Positions 8,583 through 17,881 of a stretch of DNA of 64,000 bases are shown piece by piece. Source of the DNA: JBBITI01 sp963735055 (GTDB lineage Bacteria > Chloroflexota > Dehalococcoidia > Dehalococcoidales > UBA2162); NCBI GenBank assembly GCA_963735055.1, contig CAVTJN010000006.1, forward strand, positions 124,001 through 188,000, written 5' to 3'. The position numbers were made by a program, and so were the translations under genes. Numbering within the stretch: position 1 is the first letter of the stretch; each line of letters begins with the position of its first letter. The notes under the pieces were generated by a model. That model was not told the DNA's origin. It did not search any database and worked only from the letters and a program-made list of their open reading frames with translations.

Positions 8583-9211
8583 TCACGCCCTCGGCTTGCA
8601 GATAATCTCTCGTATCCTGAGTTCAAAGAACCGGGCGGCGTTAGCGGGCTTGATGACGACGGCCGTGTCAGCGCCGCGGCTGCTCCCGCCGATGGCGATA
8701 ACTTCCTCGTCGGTACGCACCTGGCCGGCATCCGCCGCCATTATGGTTATCTCTATCGCCACTTTCATCCCCCGGCAGAACAGTCCGAGGGTGCGGGCGA
8801 TGATCTCGCCCGGCACGGGCATCGGTGCCGGCATGCCCGGCGGAGGTGCGAGCGGCCCACCGGCCGGGACAGCCCGCCGACGGCGAGCGCGGGCCTTGAT
8901 CTGAAGGCATTATCAATCCCGCCAAAACCGTGAATACCGGACACTATCTTGCCGCCTTTGCTCTCGACGATTCGCCGGTTATCCTCCAGAAAATCGGTGG
9001 CGTTCGGCTCGATGTGACCGTACTCGTGCCCGACGACGACCACTTTCAAGCCTTCAAATACGTCGACCGCCTTGACCGCGGTGGCTCCCCGGGAGGAAGC
9101 CACAACGACCGTCTTGATGCCCAACGCCTTGGCCCGCTGTTTGCAGGCGGCCAGGACGGCATCGGTATTCGCTTCCCCGCCCTTTTCAAAATAGATTGTC
9201 GTCGATTCCAT
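8583..9211 (-). pseudogene. Stand-alone pyruvate-kinase C-terminal-like (PK_C) protein, frameshifted
   Basis: From the ATG at 9211 (GGGAGGGG upstream) the product begins MESTTIYFEKGGEANTDAVL and runs through TVVVASSRGATAVKAVDVFE and GKIVSGIHGFGGIDNAF. The remaining part, EIIARTLGLFCRGMKVAIEI and MAADAGQVRTDEEVIAIGGS, RGADTAVVIKPAN, lies in another phase from about 8915 onward; one missing base explains it. The whole matches small proteins resembling the regulatory C-terminal domain of pyruvate kinase, whose function is not known. A Pro/Arg-rich insert (including APPPGMPAPMPVPGE) in the middle is unusual. Confidence 0.7.
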
Positions 9212-9371
9212 TTTCACCCCTCCCGAATCTAGTTGGCCCGGTTTCCCGGAAACCTTATCAACCATTGTAGCATTGAGTAAGGCACCACGGCCCGGTGTGT
9301 CACGGCGTGTGCCTCCGTGCGGCACGTGATATAATTGACACCCGGTTCTCGACCGTTCCACAACTGCCACG

Positions 9372-10757
9372 ATGTCAACAGCAACTGTCTCTTCAGCCGG
9401 GACACGGACGGGCCTTCGGGACTGGACGCAAGGCGGCATTCTCCGGAACCTGCTCTCGCTCGCCTGGCCGGTCATGATCGGGAGCTGCCTCAACAACATC
9501 GGGACCACCATCGACATGATATGGGTGGGCAAATTGGGAGCGGCATCGGTGGCAGGGGTGGGCGTGGCCGGCATGCTCGTTTCGCTCCTGGATTCCCTGA
9601 AGATGGGGCTCGACATGGGGACCCGGGCCATGATCGCCCGGTATATCGGCGCCGGCGACCGGCGCATGGCCAATGCCGCGGCGCTACAGGGCTACATGGT
9701 GACCATCGGCTTCGCGGCCACCGTCGGCGTGCTGGGAGTCATATTCTCCAGTTCCATACTGAAGGTTATGGGCCTCTCTCCTGAAGTCGTTACGCAGGGG
9801 GCGCCGTACCTGAGGATACAGTTTATCGGAATTCTGACCATGGGTCTGGTGCGGCAGAACGAGGGCACCATGCAGTCATCGGGGGACACGGTAGGCCCGA
9901 TGAGGGTGGCCATCGCCTACCGGCTCTTTCACATTGTGCTGTGCCCCTTCCTGGTTTTCGGCTGGTGGATATTCCCCCGCCTCGGCGTCAGCGGCGCGGC
10001 CTACACCGGCATCATTTCGGCGTGTCTGGGGGCGACCCTGGGCCTGTGGCTGCTGTTGACCGGCCACACCCGGCTTACTCTCGACTTCCGGGGGTTCCGG
10101 CCTGATTTCGGCGTCATCTGGCGCATCGTCAAGGTAGGTGTCCCGGCCTCGGTCACCGGAATGGAAAGGACGTTTGGCCAGCTGATCATGATCGGACTGG
10201 TGGTCCCTTTCGGAACCCTGGCCGTCGCCGCGCACACCCTCACCCAGCAGGTGGACCAGTTCATTAACATCGCCGGAGGGGGACTGGGACAGGCATCAGG
10301 AATAATGGCCGGGCTGAACCTCGGCGCAAGACGCGCCGACCGCGCCGCCAGAAGCGGCTGGATCGGGGCCGCCCTGTACTCCGCGACGATGGTGGTGGTC
10401 GCCGTCCCTTTATGGTTCTGGGGCAGAAACATCATCGCCGTTTTCAACAGCGAGCCGGGAGTGCTGGCGATAGGAGCCACCCTTATCCGGATCCAGATTG
10501 TAACTTACCTGGCGCTGGGACTTGCCATGGTCCTGCAGCAGTGCCTCAACGGGGTGGGGGACACCTTGCCGACGATGCTCGTCGTCCTCCTGAGCATGTT
10601 CGCCGTTCAAGTGCCGCTGGCCTATTTCCTGTCGCGCCACACGAGTCTGGGTGTGTACGGCACACGGTGGGCGGTGGCCGCCGGTACGATCGTGATGGCC
10701 GGCATCTATACGGCATATTTCCGGGCAGGGCGCTGGAAGCGGAAGGATATCCAGTAG
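9372..10757 (+). CDS. MATE family efflux transporter
   Basis: A 461-residue polytopic protein with about twelve hydrophobic segments. Typical MATE features are the N-terminal LLSLAWPVMIGSCLNNIGTT and DMIWVGKLGAASVAGVGVAG, the internal homologous half starting near WRIVKVGVPASVTGMER, and QQCLNGVGDTLPTML. MATE pumps export cationic drugs or metabolites against Na+ or H+ across the cytoplasmic membrane. The ATG at 9372 lacks a strong Shine-Dalgarno site, so the start is only likely. It stands alone on the + strand between the PK_C-like gene and the SDR. Substrate unknown. Confidence 0.9.
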   Translation: MSTATVSSAGTRTGLRDWTQGGILRNLLSLAWPVMIGSCLNNIGTTIDMIWVGKLGAASVAGVGVAGMLVSLLDSLKMGLDMGTRAMIARYIGAGDRRMANAAALQGYMVTIGFAATVGVLGVIFSSSILKVMGLSPEVVTQGAPYLRIQFIGILTMGLVRQNEGTMQSSGDTVGPMRVAIAYRLFHIVLCPFLVFGWWIFPRLGVSGAAYTGIISACLGATLGLWLLLTGHTRLTLDFRGFRPDFGVIWRIVKVGVPASVTGMERTFGQLIMIGLVVPFGTLAVAAHTLTQQVDQFINIAGGGLGQASGIMAGLNLGARRADRAARSGWIGAALYSATMVVVAVPLWFWGRNIIAVFNSEPGVLAIGATLIRIQIVTYLALGLAMVLQQCLNGVGDTLPTMLVVLLSMFAVQVPLAYFLSRHTSLGVYGTRWAVAAGTIVMAGIYTAYFRAGRWKRKDIQ

Positions 10758-11011
10758 CTTGTTGATCTGTCTAAACAGCGGGGTTGTGATGAACACCTTG
10801 ACACGAAGATAGCATCTCTGTAGTATGCAAGGCGATGCCGGCCAGACTCATGTCAACCCACTCTCGCACTTCGCAGCCCCGGTAAAGAGGGCGTCTCTCG
10901 CCGCGCCGGATGGACGGGGTACTGGAATGTGGGGGCGACGGTTCAGATTCAGGGATTGAGACCAGGGCTGCCGGGCCGGCGGCCAGACGATTCTCCAGAT
11001 GGGAGGTCCAA

Positions 11012-11869
11012 ATGAAACTCGAAGGAAAGGTTGCGGTGGTGACGGGTGGGGCGGCGGGGATAGGCCACGGTATCGTTCTCTGCCTGGCCGAGGCAGGCGC
11101 TAATGTGGCAATCGTCGACATCAATGTGGCCACCGCGGACGAGGTCGCCAGCCGGGCGCGGAGCCTCGGTCGCAAAGCGCTGGCGCTGGTGGCGAATGCG
11201 ACCGACAGCAAGCAGGCAGTGCAGGCGCTACGGTCGGTCACCGAAGCCTTCGGCAAGATAGACATCCTCGTCAACAACGTCGGGGGTGAATCGAGGTTCT
11301 ACTACGGAAAGCCGGGGCGGCAGTATTCGGAAGAGGAGGAATGGGACGACACGGTGCGGCTAAATCTCAAGGCGACGATGATAATGAGCCACGCAGTCGC
11401 GCCTCTCTTCATGGAACAAAGAAGCGGAAAGATAGTTAACATCGCATCCATAGCAGGACGGGCGCCGTCCGGAGGCGGAGTGCGGTCGGGTGGGGGGACG
11501 GCGGGGAACCGTGCCCTCTTTTCGCCGATGATGAGCTATGGAGTAGCCAAGGCAGGCGTTATCCAGTTCACCAGAATGCTCGCCCTGCAGCTGGCCGAAT
11601 ACAACGTGAACGCGAATTGCATCTGCCCTGGAGTACTGTACACGCCGCTGTACGAAAGGAGCTTCCCGAGACGGCTCCAGGCAACTCCGGAGGCCGCCGG
11701 GATGTCTGCCCGGGAATATTTCGACAAGTACGTGGTGTCCCGCGTCCCGCTGGGCAGGGAACAGACACCGGAGGACATCGGCCGGGCGGTGGTGTTCCTG
11801 GTGTCGGAAGAGGCGAGAAACATCACCGGCCAGTCGCTGAACATCGATGGCGGGATGGTGCCGGGCTAG
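11012..11869 (+). CDS. Short-chain dehydrogenase/reductase (FabG-like)
   Basis: The 285-residue protein starts MKLEGKVAVVTGGAAGIGHG, the Rossmann T-G-x-x-x-G-x-G coenzyme motif of classical SDRs. D (VDIN) after the second strand suggests NAD(H) preference. NNVGG replaces N-N-A-G, and the catalytic S-Y-K set is visible as NIASIAG, then MSYGVAKAG (Y-x-x-x-K). The C-terminus LNIDGGMVPG is standard. The ATG at 11012 is preceded by GGGAGG. The following ThDP-enzyme gene starts 85 nt after the stop, so they may form a unit making or degrading a hydroxy/keto compound; the substrate is not evident. Confidence 0.88.
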   Translation: MKLEGKVAVVTGGAAGIGHGIVLCLAEAGANVAIVDINVATADEVASRARSLGRKALALVANATDSKQAVQALRSVTEAFGKIDILVNNVGGESRFYYGKPGRQYSEEEEWDDTVRLNLKATMIMSHAVAPLFMEQRSGKIVNIASIAGRAPSGGGVRSGGGTAGNRALFSPMMSYGVAKAGVIQFTRMLALQLAEYNVNANCICPGVLYTPLYERSFPRRLQATPEAAGMSAREYFDKYVVSRVPLGREQTPEDIGRAVVFLVSEEARNITGQSLNIDGGMVPG

Positions 11870-11954
11870 AAGCAGAGTCAGAGCGGCTCTGTCCGCTGGA
11901 ATGGAAGATGGTTTCCAGGTCCCCTTAGAGAACGCATCGGCAGGGAGGCGGGCG

Positions 11955-13655
11955 ATGGAACAGTATCAAGGCGCAGAAGCATTCATCGAAGTCCTCAACG
12001 CAAATGGGGTGGAGCACATCTTCTTCAACCCGGGTGGTGATATCTGTCCGCTTCAAGTAGCGCTCCTGAAGTACCGGGCAAAGGGAGACACCGCCCCGAA
12101 GCTGGTACTCTGCCTTCACGAATCGGTGGCGCTGAGCGCCGCTCACGGGCACCACATGGTCTCCGGAAAGGTCCAGGTGGTCATGGTGCACAGCGAATTG
12201 GGCACGCAGCAAACGGGCGGCGCACTGCACAACGCCCAATGGGGCCGGATTCCGGTGGTCATCATGGCCGGGTTGGCGGCCGGCCCGCACCGGACAACCT
12301 GGAAGCAAGAGCCGTACGACCAGGGTACAATGGTGCGCAACTGCGTGAAGTGGGACCATGAGATCGATCCGAACGAAGACATCCATGAAGTACTTCAGCA
12401 CGCCTTCGATGTCGCCCTTGCCGAGCCTCGCGGACCGGTGTACCTGTCCTACACGCGCGACACGTTTACCAGGATGATCGATCGGCGGCCGCCCGGATCC
12501 TACCGAACCCCCCCGGCCGCCTTTCCGCCGGCCGGCGGAGACGTCATCAGCAAGATGGCAGATAGGCTGCTGGCCGCGCATAACCCGGTCATCGTACCGG
12601 GCTACACCGGCAGGTATCCGGAAACGGTGAAGAGTCTCACGGAGCTGGCCGAGACGCTGGGGGCATCGGTCATGCCCGGCCTGACCCGCATGAACTTCCC
12701 CACTTCGCATCCCCTGTGCGCCGGGATGGAGGAGATGGGGGGAGGGTCGAGCGGGAATGTGCCCCTCACCGAAGCGGACGTGGTCCTGGCCATTGACTAT
12801 GACATGCCGTACGTCCCGGCGGAAGGAATGCCGCGCCGCGAAGCCGCCATCCTCCACATTGACGTCGACCCGATGACCCAGGGAAGGATGCTCTGGGGAC
12901 GGGGGGCCGACTTGTTTGTGAAGGCTGATTCCAGAGCGGCGATTCCGGCGCTGACCCGCGTGATCGCAGACAAGATGGACCATACCAGGAAAGCCCAGCT
13001 CAGCGCCCGGTCGGGACAGCTGAAGGACAGGCACAGGAGACTGCGCGACGAACGGCATGCCCTGGCAATCAGCAAGGCAAAAGAAAAGCCGATCTCTCCG
13101 GACTGGGTCTGTTACTGCCTGAACCAACTACTTGATGAGGACACCGTGGTGGTGAACCATCTCATCAGCCAATCGTCATCATTGGCGGCGCAGATCGACC
13201 GCTCGAAGGCGGCATCATTGCTGGCCTGCGCCGGGGGATCCATTATGTGGGCGTTGGGCGCGGCCTTCGGCGCCAGGGTGGCCGTCCCGGATCAAACGGT
13301 CGTCAGCCTGATGACGGACGGTGGCTTCGTGTGGGGTTGCCCGGTTGCCTGTCTGTGGTCGGCCAACTCGTTCAAGGCCCCTTTCCTGTCGATCATTTTC
13401 GACAATCAGTCATACGCGGCGATCCGGACCGTCTTAGAAAAGATGACCGAGACCCATCTTTCCGACGATATGGGATACTTCACCGGCGTCGATATATCGC
13501 CGCCGCCCGACTACGCCCTGGTGGCCCAGGCCTGCGGCGGCTACGGTCGCAGAGTCGATGAACCGGAAGAAGTTCTGCCAATACTCAAAGAGGCTCTGCA
13601 GGCGGTCCACGCGGGGAAACTGGCCGTAGTCGACGTCCGGTTGGCAAAGGGGTAA
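11955..13655 (+). CDS. Thiamine-diphosphate-dependent enzyme (acetolactate synthase-like family)
   Basis: 566 residues in the three-domain layout of the ThDP decarboxylase/carboligase superfamily. The N-terminal pyrimidine-binding domain has FFNPGGDICPL and LCLHESVALSAAHGHHMVSG, with the catalytic Glu in HES. The C-terminal pyrophosphate domain has LMTDGGFVWGCP ending near FDNQSYAAI; the first element is T-D-G-G instead of the usual G-D-G, with N-Q present, so the Mg2+-diphosphate motif is slightly atypical. Start ATG 11955 behind AGGGAGGCG is preferred to a longer in-frame extension overlapping the SDR. Family reactions include benzoylformate decarboxylase, oxalyl-CoA decarboxylase and acetolactate synthase; which one is undetermined. 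Confidence 0.85.
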   Translation: MEQYQGAEAFIEVLNANGVEHIFFNPGGDICPLQVALLKYRAKGDTAPKLVLCLHESVALSAAHGHHMVSGKVQVVMVHSELGTQQTGGALHNAQWGRIPVVIMAGLAAGPHRTTWKQEPYDQGTMVRNCVKWDHEIDPNEDIHEVLQHAFDVALAEPRGPVYLSYTRDTFTRMIDRRPPGSYRTPPAAFPPAGGDVISKMADRLLAAHNPVIVPGYTGRYPETVKSLTELAETLGASVMPGLTRMNFPTSHPLCAGMEEMGGGSSGNVPLTEADVVLAIDYDMPYVPAEGMPRREAAILHIDVDPMTQGRMLWGRGADLFVKADSRAAIPALTRVIADKMDHTRKAQLSARSGQLKDRHRRLRDERHALAISKAKEKPISPDWVCYCLNQLLDEDTVVVNHLISQSSSLAAQIDRSKAASLLACAGGSIMWALGAAFGARVAVPDQTVVSLMTDGGFVWGCPVACLWSANSFKAPFLSIIFDNQSYAAIRTVLEKMTETHLSDDMGYFTGVDISPPPDYALVAQACGGYGRRVDEPEEVLPILKEALQAVHAGKLAVVDVRLAKG

Positions 13656-13742
13656 GGAACGGGGCGCACCGAGGTCTCAGGCTTCGTAGTATCCTGAGGC
13701 CCATGGGGCTGGTACCAAAGTCGACTCTAATCGGAGGTTCAA

Positions 13743-14993
13743 ATGGCCAGATCGCAGGAAGCTGCCAACGCTCTGAAGCAAAGAGAAAAGAGACTGACGG
13801 ACGCCATTGAGTTGAAGGTACCGGACCGCGTGCCCATCGCCGCCACCTTCGACTACTTCCCGGCGAAATACGCCGGGATCAGTACCGAGGCCGCGTTCTT
13901 CGATGCCAGGAAATGGAAGGCGGCGGCGGCAAAGACGTTGACTGACTTTGCGCCGGACTCGTACTTCATTGCCGTGATGGTGCCGGGGAAGGCACTCCAG
14001 GCATTGGGTTGCCGCCAGCTTCTCCTGCCGGGGCACGGCGTACCACCCGACGGCGGACATCAGTACGTTGAACAAGAGTACATGTCGGCAGAAGAGCTGA
14101 CCACCTTCCTCAATGACCCCTCTGACTATGCCGTCAGGGTCTATCTGCCGCGCATTTTCGACACGTTTGCGCCGCTCCGGAAGCTGCCTCAGTTGAGCCG
14201 TCTCATCTGGGGTTACGGTGAGATCGGCGCCGTGGAATTGATGACCACGCCGGAGTTCATCGAAATGTTCGAGGCCATCGCCAGCGCCGGGCGCCAATTT
14301 ACGGAATGGAACAAGGAGATGGGTTCCTTTGTCACCGACATGGAGGACCTCGGCTTTCCGCCTTTCTCCATATCGCTGACTCAAGCGCCGTACGACTGGC
14401 TCCCCGACTTTCTCAGGGGAATGAAAGGGTCGATGCTCGACCTCTTCCGCCAACCGGACAAGGTGCTGGAGGCCTGCGAGAGACTGTTGCCGATCATGAT
14501 CGATAAGGGCGTCTCTCTGGCCAGAGCTACCGGCACCAATCGTGTTTTCATACCGCTGCACCGGGGCTCCGACGGGTTCATGTCCCTGAAACAATTCGAG
14601 AAGTTCTACTGGCCGACCCTGAAGCGCCTGTGCCTCGCGCTGATCGACCAGGGCCTTACTCCCTGGATCTTCTTCGAGGGCGACTACACATCTAGGCTGG
14701 AGTACCTGCTGGAACTGCCAAAGGGCAAGGCGCTGGCACACCTCGACTCCACCGATATCTTCCGGGCCAAAGAAGTCCTGCGGGGCCACATGGCGATCAT
14801 GGGGAACATACCGTCTTCCATTCTGCAGGCAGGCACCAAGGAGGAGGTCGTCAGCTACACTAAGAAGCTGATCGATGTCGCCGGTAAAGACGGCGGCTAC
14901 GTCATGGCGTGCCGCGCCCCCATGGACGAGACCGATCCCGAACTGGTCAAGACCTGGATCGACTACACAAAGGAATACGGGGTTTACCGCTAG
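13743..14993 (+). CDS. Uroporphyrinogen decarboxylase (URO-D) family protein, methyltransferase-like
   Basis: A 416-residue URO-D-fold protein. The N-terminus RLTDAIELKVPDRVPIAATF is the usual family opening. Sequence features such as LLLPGHGVPPDGGHQYVEQE and YMSAEELTTFLNDPSDY, FIPLHRGSDGFMS and GNIPSSILQAGTKEEV are shared with the 451-residue protein at 35273-36628, to which it is clearly paralogous. This branch is closer to corrinoid-linked methyltransferases than to HemE; the decarboxylase residues of HemE are not evident. Start ATG 13743 has CGGAGG upstream. It follows the SDR and ThDP enzyme on the same strand at 87 nt and may belong with them. Confidence 0.8.
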   Translation: MARSQEAANALKQREKRLTDAIELKVPDRVPIAATFDYFPAKYAGISTEAAFFDARKWKAAAAKTLTDFAPDSYFIAVMVPGKALQALGCRQLLLPGHGVPPDGGHQYVEQEYMSAEELTTFLNDPSDYAVRVYLPRIFDTFAPLRKLPQLSRLIWGYGEIGAVELMTTPEFIEMFEAIASAGRQFTEWNKEMGSFVTDMEDLGFPPFSISLTQAPYDWLPDFLRGMKGSMLDLFRQPDKVLEACERLLPIMIDKGVSLARATGTNRVFIPLHRGSDGFMSLKQFEKFYWPTLKRLCLALIDQGLTPWIFFEGDYTSRLEYLLELPKGKALAHLDSTDIFRAKEVLRGHMAIMGNIPSSILQAGTKEEVVSYTKKLIDVAGKDGGYVMACRAPMDETDPELVKTWIDYTKEYGVYR

Positions 14994-15019
14994 CGGATGG
15001 GCCGGGCCGGCGCCATTCC

Positions 15020-15584
15020 CTACATCGGTCCCCTGTTTGCCCGGAGCCTTTCGACGATCCTCTGAAGGCGCCGCGTCCTGGTCTCTTCCTTCCTGGCATC
15101 CAGGTACAGCGCGGTGTAGGTCCGTCTTACCGAAGGAGGCATCTTCAGGAAGTTGGCCAGCGCCAAATCCTCCCCCTGCAGAGCACGCGGCCAGGATTGC
15201 CGTCTGATCGTCCGATACCGGTTCTCGCGGCGGAGCATCCCAGGCGCCCCGGCGCTTGGCCCGTTCGATAGCTGCTAATCCGTGTTCGGTCATGCCCCCG
15301 CTTTCCACCAGCCGTCTCGCCAACGCCCTGTTGGTACCCGACCACTTGCTATCCCTTGTCCTGGGGGTGAACTTCTTCAGATACTTCTCAGCGCCCAGAC
15401 TCTTGATCTGTCCGTCGATCCAGCCAAAGCACAACGCTTCTTCCAGGGCTTCCGCCGGCTTCAGGGTCTTCAAGGTACTGGACTTGCTGAAAACCAGCCA
15501 CACCCCCTTACTGGCGGAGTGGTTCCTGGAAAGCCACTCTCTGAACTCCGCCCGGTCGGAGAATACTAGCTGCTCGGTCGTCAC
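15020..15584 (-). pseudogene. YdeI/OmpD-associated family protein, frameshifted
   Basis: The first half, starting MTTEQLVFSDRAEFREWLSR, includes KGVWLVFSKSS, EALCFGWIDGQIKSL, FTPRTRDSKWSGTNRALARR and MTEHGLAAIERAKRRGAWDA, a full match to the YdeI/OmpD-associated family. The C-terminal part, ALANFLKMPPSVRRTYTALY and TRTRRLQRIVERL, is in another phase to a stop at 15020; deleting one base near 15190 joins them. The long antisense continuation of the first frame over the URO-D gene is a chance open frame. Family function is poorly known. Confidence 0.75.
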
Positions 15585-15716
15585 TGTTCTCCCTGCCTTA
15601 TGCCCTGCCGGCTAGTAATTTGAAAGGTGATGATTGACCATCGCCTTCCGTTACGCGTTGCCTGCGGACAACAACTCACGCCGGCGAGGCCGAGTTATGT
15701 GGAATGGCTGGCTCTG

Positions 15717-17057
15717 TCAGAGTATGGCGCTTATGTTTCCGTCTGCTGCCGGCGGTCTGGGCGGGCTGGCAAACAACATCAGGAGCGAGGCCAGTATCAG
15801 CAGGCCGATGAATAGATTGAAGGCGCCGTTGTAGCTGCCGGTGCGGTCATATATGCGTCCGACCAAAACTGGAGCCAGAACGGTGAAGGGCATCATGATC
15901 ATCACGGCGCTTCCCTGAACGGACCCGATACTCTTGCGGCCGAAGTACCGCACTCTGATCGCACTGGCCAGGGGGATGCCGGCAGTGAAGCCGAGGTAGT
16001 ACATGAGGACCATCACGAACGCTGCCCCGACAGTTCCCAGCAACTGGAAAACAACGACGCCCGCCAACATGAGTGCGAAGGCGCCCACTGCCACAAAGCG
16101 CATTCGCTGCTTGCCGGCACGGTCGGCCAACCACCCCCCGAGCAGCCGGGTCGGGATTGCCGCCGCGCTGGCCATGGACAGCATGACGGCAGCCCTTACC
16201 GGAGTAACGCCGAGGTCGGTGAGGAACGAGATCATGTGCACCATCAAAGGGCCGGTAACCAGCATGCTGCACGCAAAGGCGCACGTGAACAACCAGTAGG
16301 CCCTCGTCTTGATCGCCTGCCGGAGCGTGAACTCGAATTCCTGCGCGTCTTCGGCATACTGAATGCCCTTCCTGATCATGTCTGCCCGGTCCGCTTCGGA
16401 TACGGCCGGCGCCGCGGCGCCATCCGGCATCATGCCGTAGTACTCGGGACGCCGGTCCTTCACCAGCAGCCATACCAGCGGCAGCCCCACCACCAGCATG
16501 ACGGCCCCGCCGAAGAGGCAGGCCACTTTCCAGCTGACCACCGTCAGCAGCCAGGCAATCATGGGCAAGACGGCCATCGTGGCCAGGCCCTGCATCAGGG
16601 CGCGCGCCGAAAGGGCGAGCCCTCTCTTTCGGACGAACCAGTTGGCGATTGCCTTGTCGACAGGTATGGCCATGCCCACATTCAGACCGGTGGCCACAAT
16701 TCCGCCCCAGACCAGGAAGAAAGCCCAGCTTGAGTTCACCAGCCACATGGACATCAGGCCGAGCCCCATGAGGAGAGTGCCGAAGAAGATCACCCTGCGC
16801 GGGCCGAACCGGTCGGTGAACCATCCCGCCAACGGCGCCTGAATACCGGCTTCAAAACTGCCGATACTCGAGGCTACAGACGTGGCGGCACGGCTCAGCC
16901 CGAGGTCGGCTGAAATCGGCTTGAAGAGGGCGGAAAAGCCCTGTGTATAGTATCCGTGCGCCCAGAAAGTTACGAAACCAGTGGCCAGCACGATCCACCA
17001 GCCGGGAAACACCCGGCGGACAGACCGATTCTTGTCAGCGTTGATGGCGTCCCTCAA
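15717..17057 (-). CDS. Major facilitator superfamily transporter
   Basis: A 446-residue protein with twelve predicted membrane segments. The loop 2-3 motif GWFTDRFGPRRVIFFGTLLM (G-x-x-x-D-R-x-G-x-R-R) and its second-half counterpart GGWLADRAGKQRM define the MFS. The opening FPGWWIVLATGFVTFWAHGY and the overall pattern resemble the oxalate/formate- and monocarboxylate-type MFS proteins, which suggests an organic anion as substrate, but this is only inference. The TTG at 17057 has a weak ribosome-binding site; a GTG a few codons later is an alternative. It is convergent with the YdeI-type gene and lies beyond the kdp operon. Confidence 0.88.
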   Translation of the reverse strand: MRDAINADKNRSVRRVFPGWWIVLATGFVTFWAHGYYTQGFSALFKPISADLGLSRAATSVASSIGSFEAGIQAPLAGWFTDRFGPRRVIFFGTLLMGLGLMSMWLVNSSWAFFLVWGGIVATGLNVGMAIPVDKAIANWFVRKRGLALSARALMQGLATMAVLPMIAWLLTVVSWKVACLFGGAVMLVVGLPLVWLLVKDRRPEYYGMMPDGAAAPAVSEADRADMIRKGIQYAEDAQEFEFTLRQAIKTRAYWLFTCAFACSMLVTGPLMVHMISFLTDLGVTPVRAAVMLSMASAAAIPTRLLGGWLADRAGKQRMRFVAVGAFALMLAGVVVFQLLGTVGAAFVMVLMYYLGFTAGIPLASAIRVRYFGRKSIGSVQGSAVMIMMPFTVLAPVLVGRIYDRTGSYNGAFNLFIGLLILASLLMLFASPPRPPAADGNISAIL

Positions 17058-17197
17058 CTCTGGTTCGTTGGAAACCTTCCCCGTTGGCTTTGTAGGATAT
17101 CACAAGCAGGGCGAGGTTTCTATCACGGTAGATTTGGGGCCAGAATGCAGCATCTTCGGCCAGACGCCGGGTGCGGCCGCGGCTGTTAATCTGACGG

Positions 17198-17881
17198 CTA
17201 CTCAGATCTTAGCCGGTAGCCAACCCCCGGCTCGGTGATGATGTGCTGCGGCCGGGCCGGAACCGGCTCGATCTTGCGGCGCAGGTTGCTGATATTAACG
17301 TGAAGCATGTGGAGTTCCTCGCCGTATTGCGGCCCCCACACCTCGCGTAACAGATGCCGGTGAGTAAGCACTCTGCCGGCGTACGTTACCAGGACGCGCA
17401 GTAGCTCGTATTCATTCGGGGTTAGCTGCACGGGCTGTCCAGCGGTAGTGACGGACCTTCGAGCCAGGTCAACCCGCAGATCCCCGAAGGAATACACAGC
17501 CTCAGTTGACGTCTGGCCGGCGTGCCTTAACGCGGCGCGAAGCCGGGCGAGGAGTTCGCCGACCCCAAATGGTTTGGTCAGATAGTCGTCCGCTCCGGCG
17601 TCGAGCGCCGCGATCTTGTCCTTCTCCGAGTTCCGGACAGACAATATAATGATCGGCGTCTTCGTCCACTCGCGCAGCCTTCGGATCACCTCAACCCCAT
17701 CGATGTCAGGCAGGCCAAGATCGAGTACGATTACGTCCGGTTTGTTGGCGGAAGCTTCCAGAAGCGCAGCCTGGCCGGAGGAGGCCTCGATGATGCCGTA
17801 GTCTTGCGAGGCCAGAGTCACACGCAAGAAACGCCGGATCGCCTCTTCGTCGTCGACGACGAGCACCTTAGCCCTGCTCAA
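17198..17881 (-). CDS. kdpE: KDP operon response regulator KdpE
   Basis: A 227-residue OmpR/PhoB-type regulator. The receiver domain has the acidic pair VVDDEE, phospho-acceptor Asp at residue 54 (IVLDLGLPDIDG), and the conserved K (DYLTKPFG). The C-terminal winged helix has TPNEYELLRVLVTYAGRVLT and the LHMLHVNISNLRRKIEP recognition region. The TTG start at 17881 overlaps the end of kdpD and sits right behind AAGGAGGG, implying translational coupling. With KdpD it activates kdpFABC when potassium is limiting. It is the last gene of the operon. Confidence 0.93.
   Translation of the reverse strand: MSRAKVLVVDDEEAIRRFLRVTLASQDYGIIEASSGQAALLEASANKPDVIVLDLGLPDIDGVEVIRRLREWTKTPIIILSVRNSEKDKIAALDAGADDYLTKPFGVGELLARLRAALRHAGQTSTEAVYSFGDLRVDLARRSVTTAGQPVQLTPNEYELLRVLVTYAGRVLTHRHLLREVWGPQYGEELHMLHVNISNLRRKIEPVPARPQHIITEPGVGYRLRSE

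Noticed and set aside
11925..13127. 400-codon open frame on the minus strand
   Set aside because: Antisense to the ThDP-dependent enzyme, with no family features.
13677..15584. 635-codon open frame on the minus strand
   Set aside because: Only its first 130 codons match a family (YdeI); the rest is antisense to the well-supported URO-D-like gene.
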